Part shown: positions 35,372-46,858 of the stretch, piece after piece | Layout: each line of letters begins with the position of its first letter | Position numbering within the stretch: position 1 is the first letter of the stretch | The notes under the pieces: model-generated | The model's database searches: none | What the model was told of the DNA's origin: nothing | The model's input: only the letters and a program-made list of their open reading frames with translations | Assembly (NCBI GenBank): GCA_017622495.1 | Contig: JAGAQY010000051.1 | Span: 1 to 64,000 of the forward strand | DNA length: 64,000 bases | Source: Bacteroidaceae bacterium | Lineage (GTDB): Bacteria; Bacteroidota; Bacteroidia; Bacteroidales; Bacteroidaceae | Direction of reading: 5' to 3' | Translations under genes and position numbers: made by a program

Positions 35372-38300
35372 TCAAGCATCAATATACACAGGAACAATGC
35401 GGTTGGTGTAACCATACCAAACATACCCTTCAATCTCCCTGTAACCCATTTCGCCAAGCAATTCCATATAACGTTTAACTTGGTCAACGTGATCGGAGTG
35501 AGGTTTGGCAAACTTGAAGTCTACAACAATCATGCGCTGTCCGTCCTTCATAATGCGGTCGGGCCGTAGGCTACGTGCCTCCTTGTCTTCAGGGAAAATG
35601 ATGCTACATTCATTAAACAACTCATAACATCCCGAAAACCAATCCTTTGCCTGTGGCAAATCCAAAGCATGATGTATGATATACGAAATAGAATCGCGCT
35701 CTTTAGCCGTTGCGATAAGTCCTCTACGCACGGCTCGATCAATTGCCTGATCGGCATCTGATGAGGTATTTATGGTAGAGAGGATCTCGTGCAGTATGAG
35801 GCCTTGGTCAAGATAGGTATTCTTGGCAAACTCGCCACTATCGCCAGAAATGAATCTCCGTGACAGGTTTGACTGACGGAAATGCATGGAAATAGGTTCG
35901 GAAATCATCTTTACATCTATAGGTACCGAGGCGCTTTCAAATGGGTTTTCTACTTTGTCCACCTTCTTCTCTGGAGTAGATTGACCATGAAACGTAGCAA
36001 GTTCACCAAATTCCACACAGGATTCTTCCCCCATGTCCAATGCACGATTGATAAGATGCGCCACCGTGGCAATCTTTTCCTCTTTCTTCTCTGCCCCCTT
36101 GAGGATAAAGAGACTGTTTTTGGGTCTGGTGCAGGCCACATATAACAGGTTGTAATTGTCTACTATCTGCTTAAATCGCTCGTTATTATACTCTTCGAGG
36201 AAGATAGATTCTTGCAATTTACTTGTATACGCAATGGGGATAGTGGCCAGATTTTGGGCTAGCGGATCGTCCGAATGAGTCCAAAGGATGTCTCTATGGC
36301 TATTAAGTTCCCATTCACAATAGGGAAGAATGACAGAATGAAACTCAAGTCCTTTTGATTTATGTATGGTCATGGCCTGTATTCCATCACAGGCTCCTGC
36401 AGGGATAGCCGACTTATGCAGTTCGTTGTCCCAGTACTCTAAAAATCCCGAAACGTCACCAGCAGAATCGCCACACCAGGCCAATAAACGGTCAAAGAAA
36501 GCCATTACATAGCCGGTCTCTTCAGTGAAGGCCCGAAGTCCCAGTTGGCGGTATAGCAACTCACACAGCTCATATAGTGGAGTCTGAGCCAACACATCAT
36601 GATTTTTTGCGATTCCATTGGGCAAACCGAAGCCATTACATTCATCATTTACTATGTCGGTGGCGCACTTGCCATCCTCAAGGACCATCCAATGATAGTC
36701 CAACGCTACTTGTACAAGCGCCATTTTATTGCGTTCATCAGCAATCCAACGCAATGCCGTTATCAACATGCTGATAGCAGTGGATGCCTCGAGCACATAG
36801 GCTTCGGCTGAGTATATGAGGATATCAGGACGTTTCTTCGACATGTATTCCACCATACTTGTTATCTGGCTATTTTTGCGTACAATGATGGCAATCTTGT
36901 TATCGGGAACTCCCTTGCTGCGGAGCTCGTCGATGACGGATGTGACTTCACGGCACATGGCCTCGGTTGCACTCTCCTCTTCGTCGGGGGTCACGTTGGT
37001 TACACGTACGTATCCTCCTTTATTCTTGGGGTCACATTTTTGCTCCACATCGCTATATGCTTGCAGGAGCGCTTCGGCATACTGTCCGCCAAGCAAGTTT
37101 TCAAGCAGTTTGTTGCACTGCCCAAATAACTTATTATTGAACCCTATGACATCTTCACAGCTGCGTCTGTTTGTGTCGAGCTTAAATGGCTTTTCTGCCG
37201 TATAGTCCGACAGTGTATGATTGACCTCTTCATTGAGGATGCGCCAATCACTACCACGCCATCGGTATATAGCCTGCTTGACGTCGCCCACCAACATACT
37301 GTCGTATCCCGCCGATATACCTTCAAGCAACAAGGGGTAGAAGTTATCCCATTGCATACGCGAGGTATCTTGAAACTCGTCAATCATGACATGATGTATG
37401 TAGTATCCCAATTTTTCAAACACAAACGAAGAGTCTCCATCCTGCATCTGCTTCAGCATCTGACATGTATCGGCAAGGATAAAGCGATTGGCCTCTTTAT
37501 TAAGCAACAACATGCGCTCATGTATGGTATTGATAAGCTGCAGTTGATTAAGATGCTCCTGTATAATATTACACGAATTGATGATGGCCACACCTTGCTT
37601 ACATACATTGTGAGTCTCAAGTATATGAGGAATCAGCACTTGCTGTGCCAAGGGCAGTATTACAGTGCGTAGAGACGATGATTTAGACACCCAACCTTCG
37701 GCATCTTGTGATGCAGTAAGTGCCCGTCCTTTAAGTTCACCGGTAAACTCCCCTTTCTGTATCTTGAGATAGTAACCACATACGCCACCTTGTTTATTAG
37801 AGAAGTCCTCAACCTTCAGTCCGTGTTTTTTTATGATGTTGAAAAAATCTTCGGCTCGTGCTTTTATACTATTAGCCGCTTTCTCGCGCTGGCCAGAGAG
37901 GTATCTGCGCAGTTCTCTTATGAATGTGGGGTCTTTTAATTGCTGTTTTAGAAGGCTTGCGTATTGTTGATACTGTTCGTTATGAATATTGGCAGCAAAA
38001 CTTTTAAGGCCATCGGTGATGTTCCAGTGGTTACCCTTTTCCAGTTCCTCCGTTATATAATCAGATATCCAAATCAAAGTAGGATCGAGAGGCTGCAATT
38101 CCTTCAACAACGTGTCTATAGCTTCACTGATGACTTTGCGCGTATCCAGCTCGATGGTCATGCCTGTGCCTAAATCAAGTTCACGGGCCAACCCACGAAG
38201 TATTGATTGGAAGAAGCTGTCTATAGTCTCTACACGAAAGTGGCTGTAATCATGGACGAGTAGTTGTAACGCTTTCTTCGCACGTGCCCTTATGACGTGT

Positions 38301-38554
38301 TCATCGAGCCCTGTACGATGTTGAACCTCGTCAAAGTATGGTTTGGCGTCACTTGTGTTATTAGCTATGCCATACAACTTGCTCAATATACGCTGTTTCA
38401 TTTCGGCTGTGGCTTTGTTGGTAAAAGTCACAGCGAGTATATGACGATATTCTTCAGGATTCTCGATAACCATCTGGATGTAGTTGACAGCTAACGTGAA
38501 TGTTTTGCCACTACCGGCCGATGCCTTATATATATGGAGTGGATAGTTGCTCAT
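35372..38554 (-). CDS. AddA-like UvrD/Rep helicase with PD-(D/E)XK nuclease domain
   Basis: A 1060-residue helicase-nuclease for double-strand break resection. Helicase motifs in order are ASAGSGKTFT (Walker A, near residue 12), DEFQDTSRMQW (motif II), LVGDVKQAIYRWRGSD (III), MTIHKSKGLEFHSVILP (V) and YVACTRPKNSLFI (VI). The C-terminal nuclease core shows RPDRIMK and MIVVDFKFA (D-x-K). I chose ATG 38554 over a TTG one codon upstream. Its likely partner is the AddB-like protein encoded at 17876-20749. It has its own promoter, divergent from the V-ATPase operon. Confidence 0.92.
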   Translation of the reverse strand: MSNYPLHIYKASAGSGKTFTLAVNYIQMVIENPEEYRHILAVTFTNKATAEMKQRILSKLYGIANNTSDAKPYFDEVQHRTGLDEHVIRARAKKALQLLVHDYSHFRVETIDSFFQSILRGLARELDLGTGMTIELDTRKVISEAIDTLLKELQPLDPTLIWISDYITEELEKGNHWNITDGLKSFAANIHNEQYQQYASLLKQQLKDPTFIRELRRYLSGQREKAANSIKARAEDFFNIIKKHGLKVEDFSNKQGGVCGYYLKIQKGEFTGELKGRALTASQDAEGWVSKSSSLRTVILPLAQQVLIPHILETHNVCKQGVAIINSCNIIQEHLNQLQLINTIHERMLLLNKEANRFILADTCQMLKQMQDGDSSFVFEKLGYYIHHVMIDEFQDTSRMQWDNFYPLLLEGISAGYDSMLVGDVKQAIYRWRGSDWRILNEEVNHTLSDYTAEKPFKLDTNRRSCEDVIGFNNKLFGQCNKLLENLLGGQYAEALLQAYSDVEQKCDPKNKGGYVRVTNVTPDEEESATEAMCREVTSVIDELRSKGVPDNKIAIIVRKNSQITSMVEYMSKKRPDILIYSAEAYVLEASTAISMLITALRWIADERNKMALVQVALDYHWMVLEDGKCATDIVNDECNGFGLPNGIAKNHDVLAQTPLYELCELLYRQLGLRAFTEETGYVMAFFDRLLAWCGDSAGDVSGFLEYWDNELHKSAIPAGACDGIQAMTIHKSKGLEFHSVILPYCEWELNSHRDILWTHSDDPLAQNLATIPIAYTSKLQESIFLEEYNNERFKQIVDNYNLLYVACTRPKNSLFILKGAEKKEEKIATVAHLINRALDMGEESCVEFGELATFHGQSTPEKKVDKVENPFESASVPIDVKMISEPISMHFRQSNLSRRFISGDSGEFAKNTYLDQGLILHEILSTINTSSDADQAIDRAVRRGLIATAKERDSISYIIHHALDLPQAKDWFSGCYELFNECSIIFPEDKEARSLRPDRIMKDGQRMIVVDFKFAKPHSDHVDQVKRYMELLGEMGYREIEGYVWYGYTNRIVPVYIDA

Positions 38555-38585
38555 CAAGATATTCCGTGTATTGCGTTTGGTCGTG

Positions 38586-38616
38586 TAAAGTTACGTCATT
38601 TCTTTTTTATCACCAA
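38586..38616 (-). promoter_or_regulatory. promoter of the addA-like gene
   Basis: On the minus strand TTG (38614-38616), 20 bases, TAACTTTA (38586-38593; one mismatch), with the ATG 31 bases downstream. Confidence 0.6.
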
Positions 38617-38718
38617 GAAAAGGGCTCTTTCATTTTAAAAGTGAAACGAAACGATGTCGCACTTTGTATTTATTCGAATTATTCCTATTTTATTGGTTCT
38701 TTATTGGGATTTATTTTG

Positions 38719-38726
38719 TACTTTTG
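38719..38726 (+). promoter_or_regulatory. -7 box of the V-ATPase operon
   Basis: TACTTTTG is a full TAnnTTTG match 40 bases before the first ATG. The best upstream element, TTGG at 38693-38696, is two bases too far away, so the -33 box is uncertain. Confidence 0.5.
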
Positions 38727-38765
38727 CACATTATACGAAAAATATATCAATACCTATTTAATAAT

Positions 38766-39356
38766 ATGGAAAAGAATATTCAAGAATTGACCGAAAAAAT
38801 GTTTCGGGATGGAGTAGAAAAGGGTAATGAGGAGGCTGCACGCATTGTGGCCGCTGCTAATACCCAAGCTGCCGAAATCGTAGAGAAGGCTCGCAAAGAG
38901 GCTGATGCCTTGATTGCTGCCGCTCAGAAGCAGGCAGGAGAGTTGATGGAAAACACAAAGTCAGAGCTTCGCCTCTTTGCAGGCCAGTCTGTAAATGCCC
39001 TCAAGAGTGAGGTGGCCACACTGGTTTCTGACAAGGTGGTAGGCAATGCCGTTAAGGAACTCACCGCTGACAAGGAGGTGATGGGTAAGTTTGTAGTTGC
39101 ACTCGCCGAGAAGTGGGTGGCCGACGAGCCTATCGTTATCTCTACAGCTGATGCCGACACACTGAAGAAGTACTTCGCCGCCAAGGCCAAGGCACTGCTC
39201 GACAAGGGCGTGACCATCGAAGAGGTGAACGGACAGAAGGCTCTCTTCACCATTCAGCCTGCTGATGGCTCATACAAGGTGAACTTCGGCGAAGAGGAGT
39301 TTGTAAACTTCTTCAAATCGTTCCTCCGCCCCGAGTTAGTTGAGATGTTGTTCTAA
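38766..39356 (+). CDS. V-type ATPase subunit E
   Basis: A 196-residue peripheral-stalk subunit and first gene of the V-ATPase operon. The N-terminal two fifths form an Ala/Glu/Lys-rich helix (EEAARIVAAANTQAAEIVEKARKE) expected to pair in the stator stalk, and the C-terminal globular part follows (FVVALAEKWVADEP...NFFKSFLRPELVEMLF). ATG 38766 was chosen because the upstream in-frame region is hydrophobic and lies across the promoter. No separate G/H partner subunit gene is seen in the operon. Confidence 0.85.
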   Translation: MEKNIQELTEKMFRDGVEKGNEEAARIVAAANTQAAEIVEKARKEADALIAAAQKQAGELMENTKSELRLFAGQSVNALKSEVATLVSDKVVGNAVKELTADKEVMGKFVVALAEKWVADEPIVISTADADTLKKYFAAKAKALLDKGVTIEEVNGQKALFTIQPADGSYKVNFGEEEFVNFFKSFLRPELVEMLF

Positions 39357-39361
39357 TTGAT

Positions 39362-39470
39362 GTCAACAGTCAACAGACAACGGACAACAGCCCCACTCCA
39401 CCGCGGAGTTTGCTTAGTTTGTTGTAGGTTGTCAGAATAGGCTGTTGACTGTTGTCTGTTGTCCGTTGAC
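39362..39470. repeat. intercistronic inverted repeat, 31-base arms
   Basis: The arms 39362-39392 and 39440-39470 are inverted copies differing at four positions, both made of (T/A)CAACAG/CAACGG units. The loop is 47 bases. It fills the gap between the E subunit and DUF2764 genes. Confidence 0.9.
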
Positions 39471-39481
39471 AAAAAAAGCAA

Positions 39482-40327
39482 ATGAAAACAAACTATTATT
39501 ATCTCATAGCCGGACTGCCGGAATTGTCGCTCGACGACAACAAGCTGAACCTCACCGTGCGTGGGTTCCGCGAGTTGTACTATCCCGAGCTGGCTGCCGA
39601 TGACCGTGCACTGCTCGACCTCGTGTACTTGAGCTACGACAATGCCAATCTCCTATTATTAATAAAGGATAGAGAGGCTGCACTTGGCGAGGAGGGTTTG
39701 TATACACGCGATGAATTGCTCGGCATCATCGAGGCTGCCCGTGCCCAAGAGGCTCCTGACCGCAACTATCCGCGTTACATGTATGACTTTGTGGCCGAAG
39801 TGGAAGATGAAGAGGAGGGTGCTGAGACACTCTTCCCTGAGGACCGCCTGGCACAGCTCTACTATGTGTATGCGATGAATCAGGGCAATGCTTTCGTGAC
39901 ACGTTGGTTCCAGTTTAACCTCGACCTCAATAACTTCCTTACCGCTATCACTGCACGTCGATACAAACTCGATGTGAAGAATTTGATCGTGGGCAATAAT
40001 GAGGTAGCCAAGGCGCTGCGTACATCAAACAGTCGCGACTTTGGTCTGACAGGCTTGATGGACTCGTTCGAAGAGATTATGCGCATCAGCGAGATTGAGA
40101 ATCTTGTGGAGCGTGAGCGTCGTCTCGATGTCTTCAAGTGGGAGTGGATGGAAGAGGCTTCATTCTTCGACTACTTCAGTGTGGAGAAGCTGTTTGCATT
40201 CCTCGTCAAGGTACAGATTATCGAGCGTTGGATTTCGCTCGATGCAGAGGCCGGAGGCGAACTGCTGCGCAGCATGATACGTCAGTTGAAAGAGGAGGTT
40301 AAGGTCCCTCAAGAGTTTAGAGTATAA
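39482..40327 (+). CDS. DUF2764 protein, V-ATPase C-like subunit
   Basis: A 281-residue protein of DUF2764, which in Bacteroidetes always seems to accompany V-ATPase genes and stands at the place of the C/d central-stalk subunit. It starts MKTNYYYLIAGLPELSLDD and is helix-rich, with acidic and aromatic segments (NAFVTRWFQFNLDLNNFLTAI; NSRDFGLTGLMDSFEEIM). I infer that it couples the A3B3 head and D shaft to the K ring. This is from position and family association, not from a catalytic motif. Confidence 0.82.
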   Translation: MKTNYYYLIAGLPELSLDDNKLNLTVRGFRELYYPELAADDRALLDLVYLSYDNANLLLLIKDREAALGEEGLYTRDELLGIIEAARAQEAPDRNYPRYMYDFVAEVEDEEEGAETLFPEDRLAQLYYVYAMNQGNAFVTRWFQFNLDLNNFLTAITARRYKLDVKNLIVGNNEVAKALRTSNSRDFGLTGLMDSFEEIMRISEIENLVERERRLDVFKWEWMEEASFFDYFSVEKLFAFLVKVQIIERWISLDAEAGGELLRSMIRQLKEEVKVPQEFRV

Positions 40328-40336
40328 ATTATATGT

Positions 40337-40462
40337 GGAGATAAAGGGAGTTAAAGGGAGATAGATGTAGATAAAGGCCAATACTCCGTTCGTGGAACAA
40401 AGCTATCGGCATTTAACTCCCAAGGAGCGAAGCGATATCTCCATTTTACTCCTTTTAACTAC
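40337..40462. repeat. intercistronic inverted repeat, 27-base arms
   Basis: The arms 40337-40363 and 40436-40462 are inverted copies with five mismatches, made of GGAGATAAA/GGAGTTAAA units. They fill the gap between the DUF2764 and A-subunit genes. Confidence 0.75.
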
Positions 40463-40492
40463 AGAAGATATAAACAAATAAAACAGATATAT

Positions 40493-42253
40493 ATGGCTAC
40501 AACAGGAAAAGTGAAAGGCGTTGTCCAGAACTTGGTAACGCTGACAGTAGACGGTCCCGTGGCACAGAACGAAATCTGCTACATCACCACCGGAGGCGAC
40601 AGGCTGATGGCCGAGGTGCTCAAGGTAGTGGGTAGCGACGTGTTTGTGCAGGTGTTTGAGAGCACTCGCGGACTGAAGGTGGGTGCTCCTGCCGAATTTA
40701 CCGGCCACATGCTCGAAGTGACATTGGGTCCCGGTATGCTCTCTAAGAACTACGATGGTCTGCAGAACGACCTCGACAAGATGGATGGCGTATTCCTCAA
40801 GCGCGGACAGTACACCTACGCTCTTGACGACGACCGCAAGTGGGAGTTCAAGCCCCTTGCTAAGGTAGGCGACAAGGTGAAGGCTTCTGACTGGCTCGGT
40901 GCCGTAGAGGAGAACTCACAGCCGCTTAAGATTATGGTTCCCTTCCAGCAGAAGGGTGTATGCACCGTGAAGTCTATCGCCAAGGAGGGTGAGTATACGA
41001 TTAAGGATACCATCGCCGTACTTACCGATGAGCAGGGCAATGATATTGAGGTGAACATGATTCAGCGCTGGCCCGTAAAGGTGGCTATGACCAACTATGT
41101 AGACAAGCCCCGTCCCTTCAAGTTGCTCGAGACCGGTGTACGTGTTATCGATACCGTGAACCCCATCGTAGAGGGTGGTACAGGCTTTATCCCTGGTCCC
41201 TTCGGTACAGGTAAAACCGTGCTCCAGCACGCTATCTCCAAGCAGGCCGAGGCCGACATCGTAATCATCGCAGCCTGCGGTGAGCGTGCCAACGAGGTAG
41301 TAGAAATCTTCACCGAGTTCCCCGAACTCATCGACCCCCATACCGGTCGCAAGCTGATGGAGCGTACCATCATCATCGCCAACACATCAAACATGCCCGT
41401 TGCGGCTCGTGAGGCCTCTGTGTATACCGCCATGACCATGGCCGAGTATTACCGCTCGATGGGTCTGCGCGTATTGCTCATGGCCGACTCTACTTCACGT
41501 TGGGCACAGGCATTGCGTGAGATGTCGAACCGTATGGAGGAGCTCCCTGGTCCCGACGCCTTCCCGATGGATATCTCATCTATCATCTCTAACTTCTACG
41601 GCCGTGCCGGTTATGTAACCTTGAACAATGGTGAGGTAGGCTCAGTAACCTTCCTCGGTACCGTATCACCTGCCGGTGGTAACCTCAAGGAGCCTGTGAC
41701 CGAGAACACCAAGAAGGTGGCCCGCTGCTTCTATGCTCTGGAGCAGGAGCGTGCCGACAAGAAGCGCTACCCCGCCGTGAACCCCATCGACTCTTATTCA
41801 AAGTACCTGGAGTATCCCGAGTTTGAGTCTTACATCTCTAAGCGCATCAACGACCAGTGGCTTGCTAAGGTCAACGAAATCAAGACCCGCCTGCTCCGTG
41901 GTAAGGAGATTGCCGAGCAGATCAACATCCTTGGCGACGACGGTGTACCCGTAGAGTACCACGTAGTATTCTGGAAGTCTGAGCTCATCGACTTCGTTAT
42001 CCTGCAGCAGGATGCGTTCGACGATATCGACTCAGTAAGTTCGATGGAGCGCCAGGAGGATATTGTCAACATGGTAATGGATATCTGCCATGCCGAGTTC
42101 GAGTTCGAGACCTTCCTCGATGTAATGAACTTCTTCAAGCGTGTCATCAACGTCTGCAAGCAAATCAACTATAGCGAGTACAAGTCTGATAAGTACAACG
42201 AGTTCATGAAGCAGCTCGAGGAGTTGGTAGCGACGAAAAAAGTTAAGAGTTAA
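40493..42253 (+). CDS. atpA: V-type ATPase catalytic subunit A
   Basis: A 586-residue catalytic subunit. The P-loop GPFGTGKTVLQ, the non-homologous insert typical of A subunits (about residues 115-185), the Walker B-like LRVLLMADSTSRWAQALRE and GRAGYVTLNN are diagnostic. It forms the A3B3 head with the B subunit encoded next. The length is normal. Codon use is that of a highly expressed gene. Whether ATP is made or hydrolysed in the cell cannot be told from sequence. Confidence 0.96.
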   Translation: MATTGKVKGVVQNLVTLTVDGPVAQNEICYITTGGDRLMAEVLKVVGSDVFVQVFESTRGLKVGAPAEFTGHMLEVTLGPGMLSKNYDGLQNDLDKMDGVFLKRGQYTYALDDDRKWEFKPLAKVGDKVKASDWLGAVEENSQPLKIMVPFQQKGVCTVKSIAKEGEYTIKDTIAVLTDEQGNDIEVNMIQRWPVKVAMTNYVDKPRPFKLLETGVRVIDTVNPIVEGGTGFIPGPFGTGKTVLQHAISKQAEADIVIIAACGERANEVVEIFTEFPELIDPHTGRKLMERTIIIANTSNMPVAAREASVYTAMTMAEYYRSMGLRVLLMADSTSRWAQALREMSNRMEELPGPDAFPMDISSIISNFYGRAGYVTLNNGEVGSVTFLGTVSPAGGNLKEPVTENTKKVARCFYALEQERADKKRYPAVNPIDSYSKYLEYPEFESYISKRINDQWLAKVNEIKTRLLRGKEIAEQINILGDDGVPVEYHVVFWKSELIDFVILQQDAFDDIDSVSSMERQEDIVNMVMDICHAEFEFETFLDVMNFFKRVINVCKQINYSEYKSDKYNEFMKQLEELVATKKVKS

Positions 42254-42312
42254 GAGTTAAAAGTTAAGAGTGAGACAATTAATTTTCAATTCTCAATTCT
42301 CAATTTTCAATT
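42241..42312 (+). repeat. microrepeats between A- and B-subunit genes
   Basis: AGTTAAGAGTTAAAAG units (42241-42270) are followed by TTCTCAATTTTCAATT units (42282-42312). The second family occurs inverted at 1-25 and 96-128. Confidence 0.85.
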
Positions 42313-42321
42313 AGAAAAATT

Positions 42322-43650
42322 ATGGCAACAAAAGCATTTCAAAAGATATATACAAAGATTAGTCAGATTACCAAGGCTACTTGCTCTCTGAAGGCAACGG
42401 GTGTTGGTTATGACGAACTTGCCACTATCGACGGCAAGTTGGCTCAGGTAGTAAAGATTGCCGGCGACGAGGTTACCCTGCAGGTGTTTGAGGGTACAGG
42501 CGGTATCCCCACCAATGCCGAAGTGGTATTCCTCGGTAAGGCTCCTTCGCTCAAGGTAAGCGACCAGTTGGCCGGACGTTTCTTCGATGCCTACGGTAAC
42601 GCTATCGATGGCGGTCCTCAGATCGAGGGTAAGGAAGTGGAGATTGGTGGTCCCTCTGTGAACCCCGTACGTCGTAAGCAGCCCTCTGAGCTCATTGCAA
42701 CAGGTATTGCCGGTATCGACTTGAACAACACACTGGTATCTGGTCAGAAGATTCCCTTCTTTGCCGACCCCGACCAGCCGTTCAACCAGGTAATGGCCAA
42801 CGTAGCCCTGCGTGCCGAGACCGACAAGATTATCCTCGGTGCCATGGGTATGACCAACGACGACTACCTCTACTTCAAGAACGTGTTCTCTAACGCCGGT
42901 GCTCTCGACCGTATCATCAGCTTCATCAATACTACAGAGAATCCTCCTGTAGAGCGCTTGCTGATTCCCGATATGGCCTTGACCGCTGCCGAATACTTTG
43001 CTGTAGAGAAGAACGAGAAGGTGCTCGTGCTCCTCTCCGACATGACCTCTTATGCCGATGCCTTGGCTATCGTGTCGAACCGTATGGACCAGATTCCTTC
43101 TAAGGACTCTATGCCCGGTTCGCTCTACTCTGACTTGGCCAAGATTTACGAGAAGGCCGTGCAGTTCCCCTCAGGCGGTTCTATCACCATCATCGCTGTG
43201 ACCACACTGTCCGGTGGCGACATCACACACGCCGTACCCGACAACACCGGTTACATCACCGAGGGTCAGCTCTTCCTCCGTCGCGACAGCGATATCGGTA
43301 AGGTTATCGTCGACCCGTTCCGTTCACTCTCACGTCTGAAGCAACTCGTGTCGGGTAAGAAGACCCGTAAGGACCATCCGCAGGTGATGAACGCTGCCGT
43401 ACGTCTGTATGCTGACGCCGCCAACGCCAAGACCAAGATGGAGAACGGTTTCGACCTCACCGACTACGATGAGCGTACACTCGACTTTGCAAAGGACTAC
43501 TCAAACCAGCTCCTTGCTATCGACGTGAACCTCAACACCACCGAGATGCTCGATGTTACCTGGGGCCTGTTTGGTAAGTACTTCCAGCCCGAAGAGGTAA
43601 ATATCAAGCGTGAGTTGGTAGAGCAGTATTGGCCGAAAGAGAATCTCTGA
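42322..43650 (+). CDS. atpB: V-type ATPase regulatory subunit B
   Basis: A 442-residue non-catalytic subunit of the A3B3 head. It resembles the A subunit in fold but lacks a P-loop. FFDAYGNAIDGGPQ, GQKIPFFADPDQPFNQVMANVALRAE and the C-terminal Arg-bearing DPFRSLSRLKQLVSGKKTRKDH are B-type signatures. The gene ends in a hairpin (AAGAGAATC/GATTCTCTT, 43637-43657) that spans its stop codon. Confidence 0.95.
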   Translation: MATKAFQKIYTKISQITKATCSLKATGVGYDELATIDGKLAQVVKIAGDEVTLQVFEGTGGIPTNAEVVFLGKAPSLKVSDQLAGRFFDAYGNAIDGGPQIEGKEVEIGGPSVNPVRRKQPSELIATGIAGIDLNNTLVSGQKIPFFADPDQPFNQVMANVALRAETDKIILGAMGMTNDDYLYFKNVFSNAGALDRIISFINTTENPPVERLLIPDMALTAAEYFAVEKNEKVLVLLSDMTSYADALAIVSNRMDQIPSKDSMPGSLYSDLAKIYEKAVQFPSGGSITIIAVTTLSGGDITHAVPDNTGYITEGQLFLRRDSDIGKVIVDPFRSLSRLKQLVSGKKTRKDHPQVMNAAVRLYADAANAKTKMENGFDLTDYDERTLDFAKDYSNQLLAIDVNLNTTEMLDVTWGLFGKYFQPEEVNIKRELVEQYWPKENL

Positions 43651-43690
43651 TTCTCTTCAATTAAGAATTAGGAATTATGAATTCATAATT
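43637..43690. repeat. stop-codon hairpin and 18-base palindrome after the B-subunit gene
   Basis: A 9-base stem (43637-43645 with 43649-43657) spans the stop codon of the B-subunit gene. AATTATGAATTCATAATT (43673-43690) is a perfect palindrome. AATTCATAATT units return at 43734-43764, so the gap can fold on itself. Confidence 0.75.
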
Positions 43691-43780
43691 TGTTTGATGC
43701 CTTATTTATATATAATGTATATTAGTTATGCATTCATAATTCACAATTCATAATTCATAATTAAATTATAAGATAATTTC

Positions 43781-44418
43781 GTGGCTATAAAATTTCAATA
43801 TAACAAGACGTCACTTCAGCAGATTGAGAAGCAGCTCAAGGTACGTCAGCGCACACTACCTATTATTAAGAATAAGGAGAGTGCCCTGCGTATGGAGGTG
43901 AAGAAGTGCAAGGAGGATGTACGTCGGCTTGAAGCCCAACTCGAAGAGCAGATTCAGGCCTACGAGTACATGTTTGCCCTTTGGAACGAGTTCGATGCTT
44001 CGCTCATCCGCGTGAAGGATGTGCATCTTGAAGTGAAGAAGATAGCCGGTGTGCGAGTGCCCGTGTTGGGCGATGTCGACTTCGACATCAAGCCCTTCAG
44101 CCTCTTCAATGCCCCCAAGTGGTATTTCGATGGCATCAACCTCCTGCAGGGATTGGCCAAGACGGCCCTTGCGAGCGAGTTCATGGAGGCCAAGTTGGGA
44201 TTGCTCGAGCATGCCCGTAAGAAGACTACCCAGAAGGTGAACCTCTTCGAGAAGGTGCAGATACCCGGTTATCAAGATGCAGTGCGTAAGATTAAGCGCT
44301 TCATGGAGGATGAGGAGAACCTCTCCAAGTCATCACAGAAGATCCTGAAGACGCTGTTGGAAAAACGTGCCGAAGCGGAGCAACCCGCCGAGGCCTCTAA
44401 TGAGATGGAGGAAGAGCT

Positions 44419-44422
<4 letters not shown>
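43781..44422 (+). CDS. V-type ATPase subunit D (central shaft)
   Basis: A 213-residue rotor-shaft subunit. It begins with GTG at 43781 (protein MAIKFQYNKTSLQQIEKQL), the natural N-terminus for the family. Two long antiparallel helices at the ends (about residues 8-60 and 140-195) flank a short beta part, as in known D subunits. Its stop overlaps the next start (ATGA), so translation with the I subunit is coupled. The extreme C-terminus is acidic and low in complexity. Confidence 0.92.
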
Positions 44423-46745
<2,323 letters not shown>

Positions 46746-46766
46746 TTTATCTTGTAATAAGTCAAG

Positions 46767-46796
46767 TGAGGTCGGCTGAGAATTCAGTCGGCCTCA
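46767..46796 (+). terminator. terminator of the V-ATPase operon
   Basis: A 13-base stem (46767-46779 with 46784-46796) with two G-U pairs has a GAAT loop and is followed by a T-run after a few bases, 22 bases past the stop of the K gene. Confidence 0.85.
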
Positions 46797-46858
46797 TACT
46801 GTTTTTGGGGGTAAGGCTCATAAATATCAAACCAAAGGATACAGGGTGCTTTTTTTTT

